From: Sulfurimonas sp.
GTDB lineage: Bacteria; Campylobacterota; Campylobacteria; Campylobacterales; Sulfurimonadaceae
Length of the DNA stretch: 8,373 nt
NCBI GenBank assembly: GCA_030673275.1
Contig: DAOVJL010000040.1
Location: 1 to 8,373 of the forward strand
Direction of reading: 5' to 3'
Shown: one piece after another, positions 5,433 to 8,373 of the stretch
How positions within the stretch are numbered: position 1 is the first letter of the stretch
Layout of the letters: each line of letters starts with the position of its first letter
Made by a program: the position numbers and the translations under genes
The notes under the pieces: model-generated
Databases searched by the model: none
Told to the model about the DNA's origin: nothing
The model's input: the letters and a program-made list of their open reading frames with translations, nothing else

Positions 5433-8180
5433 CTAGGCTACAGCTATATCTTCTTTTAACTTTTGTGAAATTCCCAAAAGACCAATAGGGTCAATAGCCA
5501 TAATAATCTGGCCATTTCCAAGTAGAGCTGTACCACTAAAGAGTGGATGACCTTCCATAATACCGACGAGAGGTTTTTGGACTACATCTAATTGACCTAA
5601 AAATTTATTAACAACCACAGCTAACATATTATCTTTTATGTTTAATACTACAATTGATAATGGCTCGTTCGCCATAGCTTCTTCATCAAGCATTGATTTA
5701 ATAAATAAAAGTGGAATAACCTCACCTCTAATATAAACGAATGGCTCATTATGAAGATACTCTATCTCATCTCTTTCTAGTTTTACAGTCTCAGATACAC
5801 TATCCATAGGAATACCATAATGTATATTGTTCATTTGAATATGAAGTAATGATGTAACAGCTAAAGACATTGGTATAGAGAGTGTAATTGTTGTGCCTTT
5901 ATTTGCTTTAGTCTTGATTCTTATACTTCCGCCAAAACCTTCAATAGATTTTTTAACAACATCCATTCCAACACCACGTCCACTAAATTCCGTAATCTCC
6001 TCTGCCGTTGAAAGACCTGGGAGTAAAACTAACTCAGCCATCTCATCTTCACTCAGTGCATCAATCTGCTCAGGACTCATAAGACCTTTTTCAAGAACTT
6101 TACCTGCAACTCTATCTACATTTATTCCCGCACCATCATCTATAATTTCTATAATAATTTTATCAGATTGTGCATAGGCTTTTAAATTTACATTTCCACT
6201 GGCACTTTTACCTTTTTGCTCTCTGATATCTGGCATTTCAATGCCATGATCAAGTGAGTTTCTCATAATATGTATCATAGGATCAGCCAACATCTCAATC
6301 ATATTTTTATCAAGTTTAGTCTCACCGCCATCCATCTCCAGCTTAACTTTTTTACCAAGTTTTTTAGATATATCTCGAACAAGCTTAGGATATCTGTCAA
6401 ATACATATGAGATAGGTAGCATTCTCATACCCATAATCAAATCTTGTAATTGTTCAGAGAGACGATTTATAAAGATATACTTCTCCATAATCTCTCTTTT
6501 TATAACCTCATGAGTCATACTAACCACATTATCAGCTAAATACGGCAAAGAGTTTTTAGCAACTAAAAGCTCTCCAACAACATTCATAAGAGAATCAATT
6601 GATTCTTGATCTATCTTAACAGTTTTTCCAACTACCGCTTTTTTAGAATCTTCTTTTTTTGTAGCTACTTTTGGTTTTGCAGCTTCTACAATCTGTTTAG
6701 TCTCGCTTGAAGTATCTACATGTACTTCTTCAACAACAGCTTCAACTTGAACTTCTTGTTCAGAGGCAGATGTAGAGATTGATAGTTCTTCTTCAATAAA
6801 AGCTTTAATTTCATCTTTTGTAGAAAAATAGCTAGGCATACTAGGAGTAAATTTTCTTATTTTATCCATCATATATATAACTCTATTTAAATCTTCATCA
6901 CTCTCAACATAGTCACAAGCTCTATACTGCTGTTCTAACATATTGACAATGGTAGCTTCAATATGTTCGTTTGTTTCAATAGACTCTGAACTAGACTCTT
7001 CGAGTCTACTAAGTTCTGAACCTTGATTAGATTCAGTGGAGATGTCTAAATTTACTTCTACTTCAGTTTCTGGCTCTGGACTAAGCTCTTCTTGGCTTTG
7101 AACTTCTGAACTTGGTGTAAACACTTCTCCTTTATAAAGGTTAGTAAAAAAGTTACTTAGTTTAGAAACATCACTTTCATCAATCAAACTTGAAATATCT
7201 AAAAATCTTTGAAGTTGTGCATACTGAAGCGTATCTTTACCAACTAACTCCATAGATTTTTCAACTTCTTCTATGATTGAGTTCAAATCAAATTTTTCTG
7301 TAATAGAGTTTAGTTCTTTTAAAGAGTCTAGCTGATGATGAGCATCACCAACTTCTATTTGAAGCAGTGAAGTAATATCTAAAGGTAAAAGTTGAAGTTC
7401 ATCTATAAAGTTAAAAAGTGAATCTTCTATCTCTTCATAAGTCGCGTATATAAAGGCTGTTAATTGTACTTTTAATAGTAAACCTTCTTCATCTTCTGTC
7501 CCACTTAAAACAGACTTCGCATTATCATCAAGCATACAAGTATGAACACCTAAAACCTTGTCACCTAAAAGAGAGAGCGTATATATTGGATCATTTCCGT
7601 AAACCATACATGATTCATCTACATCAAATAAAACTGCATAAAAATTCTCATTTTTACAATACTCTTCATTAAGCTCTGCATTTTTAAAAGCGATTTTATG
7701 AGTATCTAAACCTCTTAATATATGAAGTGGCATATTTATTATAGATGAACTGTCTTCAAGAAGCATAAAAGGAACTTCCCACTCAGCTTCGGCTTCTAAA
7801 GTTTTACCCATTTGATTATTCAAGTCTTCAATTATTTTAGCAACTGTATCTTCATCAGCTTCAACAATGCCTTCACTCTCCTCTGCTGCTTCAACCAGGT
7901 TCAATACTTCATCAAAAGCATTATATAATGCCTCCGTCATACCATCAGCAAACTCAATCTTACCACCTCTAAGCATATCCAACAAATCTTCTGCATAGTG
8001 AGTAATATCTTTTACACTTTCAAAACCAACAATTCCACTACCGCCTTTTAAAGTATGTGCGGCACGAAATACAGAGTTTAAAAGTTCTGGGTCATCTCCA
8101 CCTATCTCTTCTATATTTTGATCAATAAATGCTAAGTTTTCTCTTGCTTCACTTAAAAACTGTTCTAATAACGGATCCAT
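5433..8180 (-). CDS. cheA: Chemotaxis histidine kinase CheA, without fused receiver
   Basis: CheA autophosphorylates on its HPt domain and passes phosphate to receiver proteins. Domains in order in this 915-aa protein: HPt (1-125) with phospho-His42 in AAHTLKGGSG; a region 135-275 with an alpha/beta P2-like pattern; helices 280-350; an acidic Ser/Glu linker (355-405); a short helical module (408-466); a second linker (468-515); P3 dimerisation helices (517-590); HATPase kinase core (592-770) with N box Asn641/His645, G1 DDGAGI (681-686), G2 GRGVGMD (734-740) and GTTITLSIP (762-770); and a C-terminal CheW-like P5 domain (772-905). It is longer than E. coli CheA (about 654 aa) through the insert between HPt and P3. 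There is no C-terminal receiver, unlike the CheA-CheY fusions of many Campylobacterota; a separate receiver gene precedes it by 10 nt. AAAGGGGA ahead of ATG 8180 is a strong ribosome site. It appears intact and catalytically complete. Confidence 0.96.
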   Translation of the reverse strand: MDPLLEQFLSEARENLAFIDQNIEEIGGDDPELLNSVFRAAHTLKGGSGIVGFESVKDITHYAEDLLDMLRGGKIEFADGMTEALYNAFDEVLNLVEAAEESEGIVEADEDTVAKIIEDLNNQMGKTLEAEAEWEVPFMLLEDSSSIINMPLHILRGLDTHKIAFKNAELNEEYCKNENFYAVLFDVDESCMVYGNDPIYTLSLLGDKVLGVHTCMLDDNAKSVLSGTEDEEGLLLKVQLTAFIYATYEEIEDSLFNFIDELQLLPLDITSLLQIEVGDAHHQLDSLKELNSITEKFDLNSIIEEVEKSMELVGKDTLQYAQLQRFLDISSLIDESDVSKLSNFFTNLYKGEVFTPSSEVQSQEELSPEPETEVEVNLDISTESNQGSELSRLEESSSESIETNEHIEATIVNMLEQQYRACDYVESDEDLNRVIYMMDKIRKFTPSMPSYFSTKDEIKAFIEEELSISTSASEQEVQVEAVVEEVHVDTSSETKQIVEAAKPKVATKKEDSKKAVVGKTVKIDQESIDSLMNVVGELLVAKNSLPYLADNVVSMTHEVIKREIMEKYIFINRLSEQLQDLIMGMRMLPISYVFDRYPKLVRDISKKLGKKVKLEMDGGETKLDKNMIEMLADPMIHIMRNSLDHGIEMPDIREQKGKSASGNVNLKAYAQSDKIIIEIIDDGAGINVDRVAGKVLEKGLMSPEQIDALSEDEMAELVLLPGLSTAEEITEFSGRGVGMDVVKKSIEGFGGSIRIKTKANKGTTITLSIPMSLAVTSLLHIQMNNIHYGIPMDSVSETVKLERDEIEYLHNEPFVYIRGEVIPLLFIKSMLDEEAMANEPLSIVVLNIKDNMLAVVVNKFLGQLDVVQKPLVGIMEGHPLFSGTALLGNGQIIMAIDPIGLLGISQKLKEDIAVA

Positions 8181-8190
8181 ACTATCCCCT

Positions 8191-8373
8191 TTAACTCTTT
8201 AGTAAAATATCTACGTACGCTTGAAGTCGATCTGGTTTAATTGGCTTTGTAACAAAAAGATTGGCTCCAACTTTATAAGCGGAGTTTTTATCATCCTCTT
8301 TCTCTTGTGTTGTTACCATAATTATTGGTACTAATTTATGATTATCCTGTTTTCGTAAATCTGCTATAAATGA
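8191..8373 (-). CDS. CheY-like receiver protein, N-terminal part outside window
   Basis: Only the last 60 residues and the TAA are inside the window; the reading frame enters at the right edge. They form the second half of a receiver domain: VPIIMVTT (15-22 of the visible part, conserved Thr at 21) is strand 4, AYKVGANLFVTKPIKPDRL (32-50) carries the G-A-x-x-(Y/F) strand 5 and the invariant Lys43-Pro44, followed by the last helix, and the protein ends there. No output domain follows, so on this side it is a stand-alone CheY-type protein; what precedes the receiver cannot be seen, including the phospho-acceptor Asp. The gap to cheA is 10 nt, so it is in the same operon and is the natural phosphate acceptor for that kinase. 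Confidence 0.85.
   Translation of the reverse strand, partial: SFIADLRKQDNHKLVPIIMVTTQEKEDDKNSAYKVGANLFVTKPIKPDRLQAYVDILLKS

Noticed and set aside
5893..6177. 94-aa reading frame on the plus strand inside cheA
   Set aside because: It lies opposite the conserved kinase core, and its Ser/Pro/Ile-rich composition is typical of an antisense shadow.
1..8373. CRISPR array, tRNA/rRNA gene, insertion sequence or attachment site
   Set aside because: No spaced direct repeats, tRNA-like cloverleaf, transposase motif or terminal inverted repeats were seen on either strand.

Overview
The window is AT-rich bacterial DNA with tightly packed genes. The protein style (Lys/Glu/Ile/Asp-rich, short Campylobacter-type KdsB) suggests a Campylobacterota (epsilonproteobacterial) genome such as Sulfurimonas or a relative. 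That placement is an inference from gene style. KdsB does show directly that the organism makes Kdo and so has an LPS/LOS-bearing Gram-negative envelope.

Layout. On the minus strand at the left are a YkgJ-type cysteine-cluster protein (cut by the window edge) and, overlapping it by 13 nt, a TrmN6-like N6-adenine methyltransferase. Both follow a near-consensus sigma70 promoter (TTGCAC, 17 nt, TATAAT) at 1100..1072. A 194-nt intergenic region (1045-1238) separates these from the divergent kdsB gene on the plus strand. It holds a 16-bp perfect palindrome lying over the -35 box, and a stretch (1102-1213) that can fold as a chain of local hairpins or as an alternative structure closed by a perfect 10-bp long-range helix. 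kdsB ends at 1955, and a hairpin at 1964-1978 separates it from the convergent operon on its right.

The rest of the window (1983-8373, minus strand) is one compact operon read right to left: CheY-like receiver (partial), CheA, CheW, STAS-like protein, ParA/MinD-type ATPase, degenerate receiver protein, receiver with an uncharacterised C-terminal region, and a 69-aa Cys-containing protein. Gaps are -20 to +25 nt, with several stop/start overlaps and good Shine-Dalgarno sequences, so co-transcription is very likely.

How the genes may work together. CheA (HPt, dimerisation, kinase and CheW-like domains all present) and CheW form the core of a chemosensory array. The partial receiver upstream and the receiver of the 447-aa protein are plausible phosphate acceptors. 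The ParA ATPase recalls ParC, which positions chemosensory arrays in Vibrio, but no ParP-like adaptor is visible. Instead there are a STAS-like protein without the phosphorylatable Ser and a receiver-like protein without the phospho-Asp. Both look like binding modules rather than phosphate carriers. The 447-aa regulator ends in an acidic peptide resembling the CheY-docking tail of CheZ. No receptor, CheR, CheB, CheC/CheX or CheZ lies inside the window. This accessory chemosensory/positioning operon is the most interesting content; the kdsB leader comes second.
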